DNA from: Bacteroidales bacterium H4 | Lineage (GTDB): Bacteria; Bacteroidota; Bacteroidia; Bacteroidales; Muribaculaceae | Assembly (NCBI GenBank): GCA_001701165.1 | Contig: DAAP01000024.1 | Span: 1-64,000 of the forward strand | DNA length: 64,000 bases | Direction of reading: 5' to 3' | Shown here: positions 40,744-48,839 of the stretch, in pieces | How the letters are laid out: each line of letters opens with the position of its first letter | Position numbering within the stretch: position 1 is the first letter of the stretch | Notes under the pieces: model-generated | What the model was told of the DNA's origin: nothing | Seen by the model: the letters and a program-made list of their open reading frames with translations, nothing else | Database searches by the model: none | Program-made: the position numbers and the translations under genes

Positions 40744-43448
40744 ACAAAGATGTAAAATACAATGGCTACACTGCCTCTCCGTCTGACTACGAATGTCAGG
40801 ACGGAGAGATGTCGTTGTCACTAAATCTCATTGCCGAAGACAACCAAATTAAAACACTTGGTCAGCCTGACATTATTCTCACTTTGCAAGAGGGGGAGCG
40901 TGTGTTGTTTGTCCATAGTGTGCCTAATCAGAAGAATTACATTTTGGCACGAGCCGGTTCGGGTTCATCTTTTGGGGTCTATTGGCTAAAGAAAGACCCC
41001 ACCATAACAGATACGACAACGGCGCAATACATTACCACATTCGACTGCATATTGGATATTACTGCCGTAGGCAATACTCTTGTGTTTGCGTTGGAAGAGG
41101 GCCTGAAATATCTGCTATGGAAAGATGATAATTATATGCAGCTTAAAAATCGACCGCCGTTTATCTCAATTGATTTTGGGCTGTATAAGGTTGGCACTCT
41201 TGACAACAGCGAGGAGTTTACCATACCGGCACGTTGCGGCGCAACGTGGAGCAGTCAACGTGGGCAGGCTGAGAAAGCGGAGTTGGCCGAAATGACACAA
41301 ATGGCTTATGGCTTACTCAATCAGGCTATCGTTGAAAAGATAACCTCTCAGGGTTATTTCTATCAGCCTTTCTTCGTCAGATATGCATATAGGATGTACG
41401 ATGGAACGTATAGTTGGCACTCCGTGCCGATACTCATGTTGCCTACGATTTTACCTCCATTCATAAAGTATAGTGATGACGGCACGCAGCCTGCGGCAGG
41501 TGGCACGCTCAATGCGACATTCACATTGGATGTGCCATATTTCGGGTTAGCCTATCGCATATTGAATGACGGCGAAGATGAATTATCCAATTGGTCTGAC
41601 CTTGTGGCTGGCATTGATATATTTGTTTCCGCGCCGATCTATACGTACGACCAATCTAAAGATTTGCCGTGGCGACCGGTAGTCACAACACGAACTATCC
41701 TTTCAGAGGTTAGCCCGGACAAGGAAATGTCAACATCGGGCAGACCCACCGAGGTTGTCGCCGCTGAGGTGTTTGTCGGCCATTATGCGGATAGCCTTAC
41801 CGGCTCTTATGTTGACCACACAATGAAAACCGGCGACTCCCATAGCATTCTTAACATCAAACCGCATGAGAATATGCACCGTAACATTCGGAGTGCGCAT
41901 GATTTCTACAAACTTGCGGAGATTGATATCAAGAATATAACGGTAATGTCGGCAATGGCACATCTGAAAATAACCGAATCGGATTTGTCATCATTGGTTA
42001 CTCGCCAAACACTTGACGATGATTATCAGTCTCACTGCAATCTTGTAGCCTCATCGCTCTATACGTTTAACTCTCGCCTTAATCTTGCCGGGGTTAAGAT
42101 TGCACCTGCCGAGCCGTTTCCGATACGCTCATGTATGCAGTTCGGTAACCCCAAAGGACAGACAACAACGAGAGCTCGCATTACGGTTTGGACTCGTCTC
42201 AACGGCGTAAGATGTTATTCCGCCCATACCGGAGAGGCTGAGGCCGATATTTGGCACAACCCTGCCTCCAACTTCCCACGCTATCTATTTTACCCCGATG
42301 CGTCAGCCTATAAAATGGAAATATTTGTGTCTGAAAGCCAAAAGTATATTATAAATCTGACCCCTCATGATTTTCTAAATGGGGCATACTACTATATGGG
42401 CAAGTCGGGAATGAGCAAAGTGACTACACCGACCAACGCAGAGCCGGAAACAGCCGAGTGTGCTACCTCGGTAAGTGTTGGCTCTAAAATATACACTTCG
42501 GAAATCAACAATCCGTTTACATTCCCCGTGCTTGGCATTAATACTGTCGGGTCAGGAGAAGTGTTAGGTATTTGTTCTGCTGCGAAAGCACTCTCACAAG
42601 GTCAGTTCGGTCAGTTCCCTCTATATGCTTTCACGTCTGAGGGCGTATGGGCGTTGGAAACAACACCGACCGGCACATACTCCGCTAAACAGCCTATCAC
42701 GCGCGATGTGTGTATCAATGCGGCAAGCATTACACAGATTGATTCAGCCGTGCTGTTCGCCACGGATAGAGGCATTATGCTAATATCGGGTTCGCAGACG
42801 CAATGTATTTCCGATGTCATAAATACTGACTACCCCTTTGACGTGCTGACCTTGCCCGGCATGGAGAAACTACACTCAATGCTCGGTCACGATGATAAAA
42901 CCTGCTTCCCGATTGCTCCGTTCTCTTCGTTCCTGAAAACGTGTGGAATGATATACGACTACGTTCATCAGCATATCATCGTGTTTTCTCCCAAACACAC
43001 TTATGCTTATGTGTACTCTCTCAAATCACAGCAGTGGGGTATGCTCTTCTCAAAGATAGAAAGTGTTGTCAACTCCTACCCGGAGGCTCTTGCTATTGAC
43101 AAGGATTGTAACCTTGTTGATTTCACAAAAGACGGCAAGGAAGAGATAAGCGGCCTCCTTGTCACACGTCCGCTCAAACTGGAAACGCCGGATGTCCTAA
43201 AGACTATGGACACGGTTATTCAGCGTGGCCACTTCCGGAAGGGGCATGTGCAGTCCGTTCTCTACGGCTCGCGCGACCTCTTTAATTGGCAGAGGGTATG
43301 GTCGAGCAAAGACCACTACCTCCGTGGCTTCCGTGGCACCCCTTACAAGTATTTCCGAATTGCTTGCGTGACTTCGCTCGCCGATGATGAGAGTATATTC
43401 GGAGCATCCCTGCAATTCAATCCGCGTCAGACCAATCAACCGAGATAA
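40740..43448 (+). CDS. large probable phage structural protein
   Basis: 902 residues, starting MNKDVKYNGYTASPSDYECQ, rich in beta-forming residues with no membrane or enzyme motif. The N-terminus (RNGYTASPSDYEC type), repeated beta blades (AVGNTLVFALEEGLKYLLW, FATDRGIMLISGSQTQCISD) and the end KYFRIACVTSLADD suggest a tail or head-tail 'stabilisation' protein of the kind seen in podovirus-like Bacteroidales phages. It is the last gene of the rightward block and converges on the leftward lysis block. Annotation as structural rests on size, composition and impression. Confidence 0.6.
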   Translation: MNKDVKYNGYTASPSDYECQDGEMSLSLNLIAEDNQIKTLGQPDIILTLQEGERVLFVHSVPNQKNYILARAGSGSSFGVYWLKKDPTITDTTTAQYITTFDCILDITAVGNTLVFALEEGLKYLLWKDDNYMQLKNRPPFISIDFGLYKVGTLDNSEEFTIPARCGATWSSQRGQAEKAELAEMTQMAYGLLNQAIVEKITSQGYFYQPFFVRYAYRMYDGTYSWHSVPILMLPTILPPFIKYSDDGTQPAAGGTLNATFTLDVPYFGLAYRILNDGEDELSNWSDLVAGIDIFVSAPIYTYDQSKDLPWRPVVTTRTILSEVSPDKEMSTSGRPTEVVAAEVFVGHYADSLTGSYVDHTMKTGDSHSILNIKPHENMHRNIRSAHDFYKLAEIDIKNITVMSAMAHLKITESDLSSLVTRQTLDDDYQSHCNLVASSLYTFNSRLNLAGVKIAPAEPFPIRSCMQFGNPKGQTTTRARITVWTRLNGVRCYSAHTGEAEADIWHNPASNFPRYLFYPDASAYKMEIFVSESQKYIINLTPHDFLNGAYYYMGKSGMSKVTTPTNAEPETAECATSVSVGSKIYTSEINNPFTFPVLGINTVGSGEVLGICSAAKALSQGQFGQFPLYAFTSEGVWALETTPTGTYSAKQPITRDVCINAASITQIDSAVLFATDRGIMLISGSQTQCISDVINTDYPFDVLTLPGMEKLHSMLGHDDKTCFPIAPFSSFLKTCGMIYDYVHQHIIVFSPKHTYAYVYSLKSQQWGMLFSKIESVVNSYPEALAIDKDCNLVDFTKDGKEEISGLLVTRPLKLETPDVLKTMDTVIQRGHFRKGHVQSVLYGSRDLFNWQRVWSSKDHYLRGFRGTPYKYFRIACVTSLADDESIFGASLQFNPRQTNQPR

Positions 43449-43482
43449 CTCATGTACTAATTTAATATCTATTGTAAGACGA

Positions 43483-43517
43483 GAAAGGCCGCCATGCGTG
43501 ATGCACAGCGGTCTTTC
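43483..43517. terminator. terminator between convergent blocks
   Basis: Arms GAAAGGCCGC and GCGGTCTTTC (one wobble) lie midway between the 902-residue protein gene and the leftward genes. T-tracts are weak on both sides. Confidence 0.55.
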
Positions 43518-43534
43518 GCTTTGATATGGCAACA

Positions 43535-44059
43535 TTAAAAAGGGTGCATACGTCTGCGTGCCTTTGCTATCCTGTTGTGCAGGTTTATCCGTATCTCGCT
43601 CTCTGCGTCCTCGGCTTTGGCTTCCCATACCTGCGCCTTTGCGGTGTTGGTGATAGTCAGCCAGTCAGCCACAGCCTTGCAGACAAGGTATTCGTGGATG
43701 AGGTTCTCAAGCAGGTAGAGCGTGGTCTGCGAGAAGTCGAGCGGTACGCTCAACACTATCCCATAGACTGGCGGCTCACGCAGGTTGTCGTTGAGTTCCG
43801 TGCGGTGCAGCTCGTTCTTGGTGTAGGGGTATAGGAGTTCCCTGCACTTGCACACGGTCAGATTCAGCACTCGCGTCACACGGTCCACGTTTCCGTCCTC
43901 GCCTACATCCTGCACCATGTGGCGGTTGTGGTTGCTTTCCGTGTCCATGACGCTACCCTCTATAAAGGCATAGTTCTTTATGTCATACAGCAGTTGGTCG
44001 CGCTTGAACCCTAACACGGCGTTGAGCCTGCCGTCCTTTTCTTCCAAAAAGCAACTCAT
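43535..44059 (-). CDS. phage protein, paralogue family member 1
   Basis: 174 residues. A helical N-terminus (FKRDQLLYDIKNYAFIEGSV), a beta middle, and a C-terminal helix pair (LVCKAVADWLTITNTAKAQV ... AESEIRINLHNRIAKARRRM). The layout and last 60 residues match the two genes just upstream, so the three are paralogues. Shared features are a hydrophobic helix ending in a D-W or Q-W pair, T-N/A-N, and an E/A-rich helix with a basic tail. Possible virion head-tail or baseplate parts; not recognised by name. Confidence 0.6.
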   Translation of the reverse strand: MSCFLEEKDGRLNAVLGFKRDQLLYDIKNYAFIEGSVMDTESNHNRHMVQDVGEDGNVDRVTRVLNLTVCKCRELLYPYTKNELHRTELNDNLREPPVYGIVLSVPLDFSQTTLYLLENLIHEYLVCKAVADWLTITNTAKAQVWEAKAEDAESEIRINLHNRIAKARRRMHPF

Positions 44060-44071
44060 GGGATACTGGGA

Positions 44072-44581
44072 TTAGTCGGTGGGACGTGCCGGGCGGCTAC
44101 GCTTGCTCACGGTCTGACGGATTAACTCCATGTTCTTGTTGGCAAGGGCGTAGTATTGCTCCGCGTCAGCCTTGTTGGTTACCATGTACCAGTCGGCGAT
44201 GGCTGTGTTGGCGAGGTATGCATGGACGGCTTCGCCTACGCCGGTGGTCGCGGCTTCGTTGAAGTTGCTCGGCATGGTGAGGTTCAGCACAAGGTCTTTA
44301 CTGCCGTCATAGTGGCTGTTGTCGGTCGTTGTGCCATTCTCGTTGAGATACTCGCCCAGTTCGGTCTGAACCTCCGCAAAGGCTCTCTTGATTGAGCGCA
44401 GAATCTTCTCGCGGTTTTCCTCGTCCTCCGAGGCGAACATACTTGCAACCTCTTTGTGGTTGTCCTTGTTCTGAATGGTACGTCCGCGCAGGAACGTTTC
44501 ATTCATGATGTCATAGAGCAGCCACGAGATTTTGATTGTGGCTGTGACATTCTTCTTTGTGCCTAAAGTGGGGTTTGGCAT
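44072..44581 (-). CDS. phage protein, paralogue family member 2
   Basis: 169 residues. N-terminus MPNPTLGTKKNVTATIKISW followed by LLYDIMNETFLRG, as in member 1. C-terminus AYLANTAIADWYMVTNKADA, then AEQYYALANKNMELIRQTV and the tail SKRSRPARPTD. The last eight or so residues nearly repeat those of member 3 (RKPTRPTD). It lies 12 bp from member 1. Confidence 0.6.
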   Translation of the reverse strand: MPNPTLGTKKNVTATIKISWLLYDIMNETFLRGRTIQNKDNHKEVASMFASEDEENREKILRSIKRAFAEVQTELGEYLNENGTTTDNSHYDGSKDLVLNLTMPSNFNEAATTGVGEAVHAYLANTAIADWYMVTNKADAEQYYALANKNMELIRQTVSKRSRPARPTD

Positions 44582-44604
44582 AGTTCGTAGTTATTAAATG
44601 TTGA

Positions 44605-45162
44605 TTAGTCGGTGGGGCGTGTCGGCTTTCGGCGGCTGTAGAGTAACCTCTCGGCGGTTTCCATCATGTCGGCCGCCTGCACAAAGTAGTCCTTTGCCTC
44701 GCCTTTGTTTGCAAATTTGAACCATTGCCCGATGATCGAGGCAATGAAGAAACTGCGCAGGGTTGACTGGACGCTTGCGGTCAACACCTTGTCAAACGAC
44801 TTGCTGACCTCAATGACGGCTTCGTAACCGGTCCTGCCTAATGTTACTGGGGGCTGAACTGGGGGCAATGCGTTGGCGTTCTCGGACTGCGTGGATATGC
44901 CCGGCTCCGGGAGTGGGTCAACAATGGCAGCGCTGATGAGTTTTGTCCTGCCCGACACCAGCATTTCCTTTAGGTTCTCGTTGGTGGCGGATACGGACTC
45001 TTCCCAAAACCTGCTCAATTCCGCGAGGTCATCATCGGCCGCAAGGATGCGGTCGCGTGCGCCCTCATCGCCGTCTATCAGTTTAGACCCTGTGTAGTCG
45101 GTCGCCTTGGCTACCTCTTCGTACACATCGTCTTGAAATATTTGTATGGTGATTGTTTCCAT
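44605..45162 (-). CDS. phage protein, paralogue family member 3
   Basis: 185 residues. The C-terminus FFIASIIGQWFKFANKGEAK ... DYFVQAADMMETAERLLYSR with the tail RKPTRPTD matches member 2. The N-terminus begins with a short beta region (METITIQIFQDDVYEEVAKA) unlike the others, and the middle is Pro-rich (PLPEPGIS, PPVQPPVT). One-base TAATG coupling to the spanin-like gene upstream. Confidence 0.6.
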   Translation of the reverse strand: METITIQIFQDDVYEEVAKATDYTGSKLIDGDEGARDRILAADDDLAELSRFWEESVSATNENLKEMLVSGRTKLISAAIVDPLPEPGISTQSENANALPPVQPPVTLGRTGYEAVIEVSKSFDKVLTASVQSTLRSFFIASIIGQWFKFANKGEAKDYFVQAADMMETAERLLYSRRKPTRPTD

Positions 45163-45746
45163 TATAAATCAATGATTGAATAGGTCAGACTGATTCCGAG
45201 GAACGGCTCAAAGCCGTGGGGCGTATAGCCGAAGCCGACTGTCGGCCCTATGTGCCACCGCTTGGGAGGCTTCTTTATAGTCACTATCTCGCGCCGGGGA
45301 TATACGAACAGGCTGTCAAGGCTCGGATAAACACCGCTGACGTATGCCTTGTAGTCCTCTCCCTCATAGACGTTCTGCGTGATTGGCAGCTGTAATGTCA
45401 AGCTGTCGGGTGCTGTCGCCTCAACGTCTGCGCTTGTCAGTTCGGCGGTGTCCGCTCTGATGTCGGGCAGGTTCTCTAACCGCCTTGCGCTTTCGGAGCA
45501 TTGCGGAGAAAGAATCCCTCGGTCGATGTATGAAGTGGGGATTGTAACCTTTTTAGAGCCTACCTGCTGTGAGTGGACAGGCGCAGGCCCGATGTAGGGA
45601 ATGGTGTCATATACCGTGATGGTGTCGGTTTCGATTGCTTCTCGGCCTGGGATATTGTCGCCGGGCGGTGACTGGCACTTGTGGAGATACGCGCCTGCCA
45701 CAAGACTGGCGACTACAACCAAGAGTATCTTCAGAAAATTCTTCAT
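45162..45746 (-). CDS. membrane-anchored lysis-module protein (DUF6808-like, possible spanin)
   Basis: 194 residues from ATG 45,746, overlapping the amidase stop by 4 bp. An N-terminal membrane helix (MKNFLKILLVVVASLVAGAY) is followed by a cysteine (HKCQ), a Pro/Thr-rich periplasmic stretch and a beta C-terminus (FGYTPHGFEPFLGISLTYSI) that could insert in or meet the outer membrane. In a lysis cassette this suggests a single-protein spanin. The DUF6808 label is from memory. Confidence 0.55.
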   Translation of the reverse strand: MKNFLKILLVVVASLVAGAYLHKCQSPPGDNIPGREAIETDTITVYDTIPYIGPAPVHSQQVGSKKVTIPTSYIDRGILSPQCSESARRLENLPDIRADTAELTSADVEATAPDSLTLQLPITQNVYEGEDYKAYVSGVYPSLDSLFVYPRREIVTIKKPPKRWHIGPTVGFGYTPHGFEPFLGISLTYSIIDL

Positions 45747-46417
45747 GCTTTCTTTATTTTTTTGATGTAGTTGATGATTCCGTTGGCGTGGAGTTCCACG
45801 ATTGCCTTTGTTCCCTCTTCCGAGAGCAGGAAGTCGCAGTCTGCCTTGTTGTCTTGGAAGAGCGACTCGGTCAGCACAGCCGGGCATTTGGTGTGGACGA
45901 GGATGTAGAACCGCGCCTCATAGTCGGGGTCGCCGTCACTCCAGTCTGCCCTCATGGGCTTCTGCCTGCTGTCGTATGCGCCCTGCACCTGCAAGAATGG
46001 GAAGCGGTCTTTGTAGTCTTTCAGACCCTCGTCAGCGGCTTTCCAAATCTCGGTGGCGAGGTCGTCAGCCTTAGTTTTGCCGGGCGAGGTATAGACACAC
46101 CAACCGCCTGCACTCTTCCACTTGCCGTCCGCTCCTGCGGCGTTGCAGTGGATGGAAACGAGCAGAACATTCTCCTTGCCGTATTTGTCGCAGTAGGCGT
46201 TGGCTCTGCGGCACCTTTCGGGCAGGCTGATGTCTTTATCCTCCTCAACGAGCAGGTGCGCCTCTATCGGTGTTTTGGCATTGACCATGCGACTGTTCAA
46301 TGTCTTTACCAATCGGCGTGCTATCTCGCGGCTCTTGAGATACTCTTTGAGTTTTCTGTCGGGGCTACACTTGCCGGGGGTGTCGCTCCCGTGTCCGTTG
46401 TCAATAAGAACTATCAT
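45743..46417 (-). CDS. N-acetylmuramoyl-L-alanine amidase (endolysin)
   Basis: 224 residues of the Amidase_3 type. Zinc and catalytic marks: LIDNGHGSDTPGK, VSIHCNAAGADG, and late PAVLTESLF with the catalytic glutamate. No signal peptide, so it needs the holin to reach peptidoglycan. It cuts the bond between muramic acid and the peptide stem. It is complete, unlike the second copy at 51,942. It is 7 bp from the holin gene and 4 bp overlapped with the spanin-like gene. Confidence 0.92.
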   Translation of the reverse strand: MIVLIDNGHGSDTPGKCSPDRKLKEYLKSREIARRLVKTLNSRMVNAKTPIEAHLLVEEDKDISLPERCRRANAYCDKYGKENVLLVSIHCNAAGADGKWKSAGGWCVYTSPGKTKADDLATEIWKAADEGLKDYKDRFPFLQVQGAYDSRQKPMRADWSDGDPDYEARFYILVHTKCPAVLTESLFQDNKADCDFLLSEEGTKAIVELHANGIINYIKKIKKA

Positions 46418-46424
46418 GCTTCAG

Positions 46425-46871
46425 TCAGTTGTGTGTGGTTGTTGGTAAGTCCGAGAACTGGGAGATTATTCTCATCGCGTCTTTCTTATCGACCGCTTCT
46501 ATGATGTCGTTGATGATTTCGGGCAACTCCTTCATGTGGCTCTTGCGCCGTTTGGCGTGTTCAAACATTGACTTGATCTCAATCACAATCAGACCTACGC
46601 CGAACAGCAGGGCCGCGAATGGGAGAAAGTAGAATGTGAACAGCACGCCCAGACAATCTACAAGGAAGCCTATCAGCAGGAATCGCCAATACTCGCTCAT
46701 CTTCGCTATCGTTACGCGCAGCTTATGGGAGTGGACGCGCTGATTGGTTTTCTTCGCCGTGTAAACTCCGTCCCATAAGTCGAGCATAATGGCGATGATT
46801 ACCAGTAGGCTCACGGCGAGGAACACGCCGAGGAAGAGGAATATTTTGTCAAGTGATAAGATTGATTCCAT
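46425..46871 (-). CDS. phage holin
   Basis: 148 residues. Hydrophobic segments at about 10-30 and about 66-95, with the conserved LDLWDGVYTAKKTNQRVHSHKL loop between them, as in the Bacteroidales phage holin family, and a soluble acidic C-terminus. It forms the membrane lesion that releases the amidase encoded next door. Confidence 0.8.
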   Translation of the reverse strand: MESILSLDKIFLFLGVFLAVSLLVIIAIMLDLWDGVYTAKKTNQRVHSHKLRVTIAKMSEYWRFLLIGFLVDCLGVLFTFYFLPFAALLFGVGLIVIEIKSMFEHAKRRKSHMKELPEIINDIIEAVDKKDAMRIISQFSDLPTTTHN

Positions 46872-46883
46872 TGTCGGGATTGG

Positions 46884-47177
46884 TTAGAGAAGATACGAAA
46901 CGAATGCGCCTGCGCTTCCGATGACTGCGCCTGCCGTGTCGGCCGCGAGGTCTTTCCAGCAGAAGTGATTGCCTGCCTGCTTGCGGTCGCGTGCCTCTTT
47001 CCATACGCCGATGGCGAGTGTCACGAAGAGGGCGGCTCCGTAGGCGGTGGCGGCGCGTGCGCCGGGGTTGTCGGGCATGAGGTTGTAAATCGCGTTGGCA
47101 ATAAAGGTCGATGCGAGTATTGCCAAAATGAGGCTCACAATGAAGTGAAGCACTTTGTCGGTTGGTACTTTTTTCAT
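46884..47177 (-). CDS. small membrane protein (VanZ/DUF2279-like)
   Basis: 97 residues from ATG 47,177. Starts MKKVPTDKVLHFIVSLILAI, with a membrane helix, NAIYNLMPDNPGARAATAYG, a second helix, and WKEARDRKQAGNHFCWKDLA ahead of a last helix. The KVLHF start and D-x-x-A-D-x-x-G end resemble small VanZ/DUF2279-like envelope proteins. Its first 48 residues are duplicated in the gene at 47,795. Part of the lysis block. Confidence 0.65.
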   Translation of the reverse strand: MKKVPTDKVLHFIVSLILAILASTFIANAIYNLMPDNPGARAATAYGAALFVTLAIGVWKEARDRKQAGNHFCWKDLAADTAGAVIGSAGAFVSYLL

Positions 47178-47201
47178 GATGAATCTATTTTTGGTTCGGC
47201 G

Positions 47202-47209
47202 CAAAGTTA
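47202..47209 (-). promoter_or_regulatory. possible internal promoter of the lysis block
   Basis: Reads TAACTTTG on the minus strand, 25 bp upstream of the VanZ-like gene. No matching TTG box. It follows a hairpin that would end the upstream transcript. Confidence 0.35.
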
Positions 47210-47256
47210 CCCATATACTATTCCTGCCACGCTTTAACTTTTGTGACGCGACAAGA

Positions 47257-47282
47257 ACGGCGCAAGATTGCTCCTGCGCCGT
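47257..47282 (-). terminator. hairpin after the five-helix membrane protein gene
   Basis: Perfect 8 bp arms ACGGCGCA / TGCGCCGT, 9 bp after the stop at 47,291. Minus-strand T-tract is poor; the plus side reads gcctgctttt. Confidence 0.4.
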
Positions 47283-47290
47283 GCCTGCTT

Positions 47291-47773
47291 TTAACGATAT
47301 GAGAGTATCAGAATCAGTGATGCGTATAGGTTGTATAGTAGTCCGGCTTCAAGCCAAAAGACAAAGTGCCTGCGGTCTATCGCCAGTCCGATGAGCGTTG
47401 CCGTGATTGCTATGTATGGCACTCCGCTTGTCAGTATGAGCCATGCCAGAGCCGACAGCCCCAGTATTATGGCGGCTCCGCTGTGGACGTGGTTAGTCAT
47501 TCCTTCACGGAATGCCGGTGCCGATGCTACAAACAAGATTGAGGCGACAATGAAGAATGCCACGAACTGATAATTGTCGGGTGTGACATTGAGCAGAGGC
47601 ACAAGGGCGAGTGTTCCGGCGGTCGCCGTGCAGGCCGGAAACAGCCACTTTCTTTCTGTCTTGTAGTAGATGGCACTGATTGAAGCCGGAATACCGATGG
47701 CGTTGATGTAGGCCGTTAGGTAGAGTGTCATGACTATGCACGACACGGAGACTGCGATTAGTTCTGGTAACAT
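47291..47773 (-). CDS. polytopic membrane protein in lysis block
   Basis: 160 residues with about five hydrophobic helices, starting MLPELIAVSVSCIVMTLYLT. A basic loop (YYKTERKWLF) lies between helices 1 and 2 and RREFVF-like basic residues near the end. No signal for cleavage. It is bracketed by the two copies of a 145 bp repeat carried by the neighbouring genes. Could be an accessory holin or antiholin; unknown. Confidence 0.6.
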   Translation of the reverse strand: MLPELIAVSVSCIVMTLYLTAYINAIGIPASISAIYYKTERKWLFPACTATAGTLALVPLLNVTPDNYQFVAFFIVASILFVASAPAFREGMTNHVHSGAAIILGLSALAWLILTSGVPYIAITATLIGLAIDRRHFVFWLEAGLLYNLYASLILILSYR

Positions 47774-47794
47774 GATGTGATAATGATTTGGCGG

Positions 47795-48007
47795 TTATTT
47801 TACTGTCTTGAAAGCGGCCATGTCGCCAAGCTCGTTGATTGCTGTCCACTCGGCCTTGCTGACGGCGGCCCCATAGGCGGTGGCCGTGCGTGCGCCGGGG
47901 TTGTTGGGCATTAGGTTATAAATCGCGTTAGCAATGACGATCGATACGAGAATTGCTAAAATGAGGGCCAAAATAAAGTGAAGCACTTTGTCAGTTGGTA
48001 TCTTCAT
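47795..48007 (-). CDS. chimeric short copy of the VanZ-like protein
   Basis: 70 residues. Residues 1-48 (MKIPTDKVLHFILALILAIL ... NNPGARTATAYGAA) nearly repeat the protein at 46,884-47,177, then the sequence switches to an unrelated end (VSKAEWTAINELGDMAAFKT) with no second or third helix. The DNA of the shared part is about 85% identical by eye over 145 bp. It looks like a duplication joined to a foreign 3' end, though the frame is intact. Confidence 0.6.
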   Translation of the reverse strand: MKIPTDKVLHFILALILAILVSIVIANAIYNLMPNNPGARTATAYGAAVSKAEWTAINELGDMAAFKTVK

Positions 48008-48103
48008 AATGTTGTGAATTTGATTATTTGATGCAAAGGTAATCTGTACTCTCCTTTGTCCCTCTTTATCTTTTGAGCCACGCCGGAGTCTACCTTCCCA
48101 TTG

Positions 48104-48232
48104 TCAAACGCCTTCGTTAAGGACCATTTGATAGGCAGCAATAGTTTGGCGATGTTCTGTTTCAGAGTTGAACTCATACGAAACCACCAGAGCATCCGCA
48201 ATGTCTTTGAGTTTCAATATTACTTCTTTCAT
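48104..48232 (-). CDS. small ORF, 42 residues, first of the lysis transcript
   Basis: Starts MKEVILKLKDIADALVVSYE and ends YQMVLNEGV. It follows the consensus promoter at 48,270-48,300 by about 38 bp. Balanced composition and a proper ATG favour it over an overlapping TTG-started frame at 48,004-48,201. Function unknown. Confidence 0.45.
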   Translation of the reverse strand: MKEVILKLKDIADALVVSYEFNSETEHRQTIAAYQMVLNEGV

Positions 48233-48269
48233 ATCTTCTTCGTTTATTTAAGTTGTTATTTTGGATATT

Positions 48270-48300
48270 CAAAGTTAGCGATAATTATTTGATTTACAAA
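48270..48300 (-). promoter_or_regulatory. promoter of the leftward lysis block
   Basis: On the minus strand TTTG (48,297-48,300), 19 bp, TAACTTTG (48,270-48,277): a consensus Bacteroidota promoter driving leftward. Confidence 0.65.
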
Positions 48301-48440
48301 GTGTTAATCAATTTATTCTCAGTCATTTATGCAGATTTTTTCGTTATCTTTTATGCAATTTATTGATGATTGAAAAAGTGGACCATTGATACTGTGAATT
48401 ATTCAGTAAGTTTTACTACCTCTACATCACAATTACAGAA

Positions 48441-48490
48441 TTGAACTACATTGCAACACATTGAATTTCGTTGAATTTCGTTGAATTTAG
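48441..48490. repeat. five phased 10-bp TTG repeats
   Basis: Five successive decamers, each beginning TTG: ttgaactaca, ttgcaacaca, ttgaatttcg, ttgaatttcg, ttgaatttag. They are spaced exactly one helical turn apart in the AT-rich gap 48,301-48,617, about 130 bp upstream of the SDH-protease pair. A -7-like TACCTTTG lies at 48,546-48,553. They may bend DNA or bind a regulator. Confidence 0.6.
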
Positions 48491-48617
48491 ATGCGTTTTC
48501 TGAAAAAATTAAGCAGTTTATTATTTAGAATACATAAAATATTATTACCTTTGCATACTTGATACCGTTTATGATATAATAATTTATGGAATTATCCGTT
48601 TATTCAAAAAAACTACT

Positions 48618-48839
48618 ATGGCAACAAAATTAAAAAATGATAATACTGTTGACCCAATCGTAAACGAAACTGAATTACCATTGAGTGAGCAATTCGCACA
48701 ATTTATGGGAGAAAGTGATAAGGTGGAGACATCGTGTCCAATCTCTTTGAGACCTTTTGAGATTTTTTCTCTGTATGACCATTCTAAATATGAGACCCAT
48801 ACATATTCAAATGTTCAACAAATTTCATTAGTACAATAA
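48618..48839 (+). CDS. small protein coupled to the SDH protease
   Basis: 73 residues, starting MATKLKNDNTVDPIVNETEL, acidic with no signal or membrane helix. Its stop overlaps the protease start (TAATG), so the two are translated together. Candidate partner, substrate adaptor or inhibitor of the protease. AT-rich like the island around it. No family recognised. Confidence 0.6.
   Translation: MATKLKNDNTVDPIVNETELPLSEQFAQFMGESDKVETSCPISLRPFEIFSLYDHSKYETHTYSNVQQISLVQ

Noticed and set aside
45635..46504. 289-codon plus-strand frame
   Set aside because: Antisense to the intact amidase and spanin-like genes; no motif.
48004..48201. 65-codon minus-strand frame
   Set aside because: Starts with TTG and overlaps a better ORF (48,104-48,232) that has an ATG and sits under a consensus promoter.
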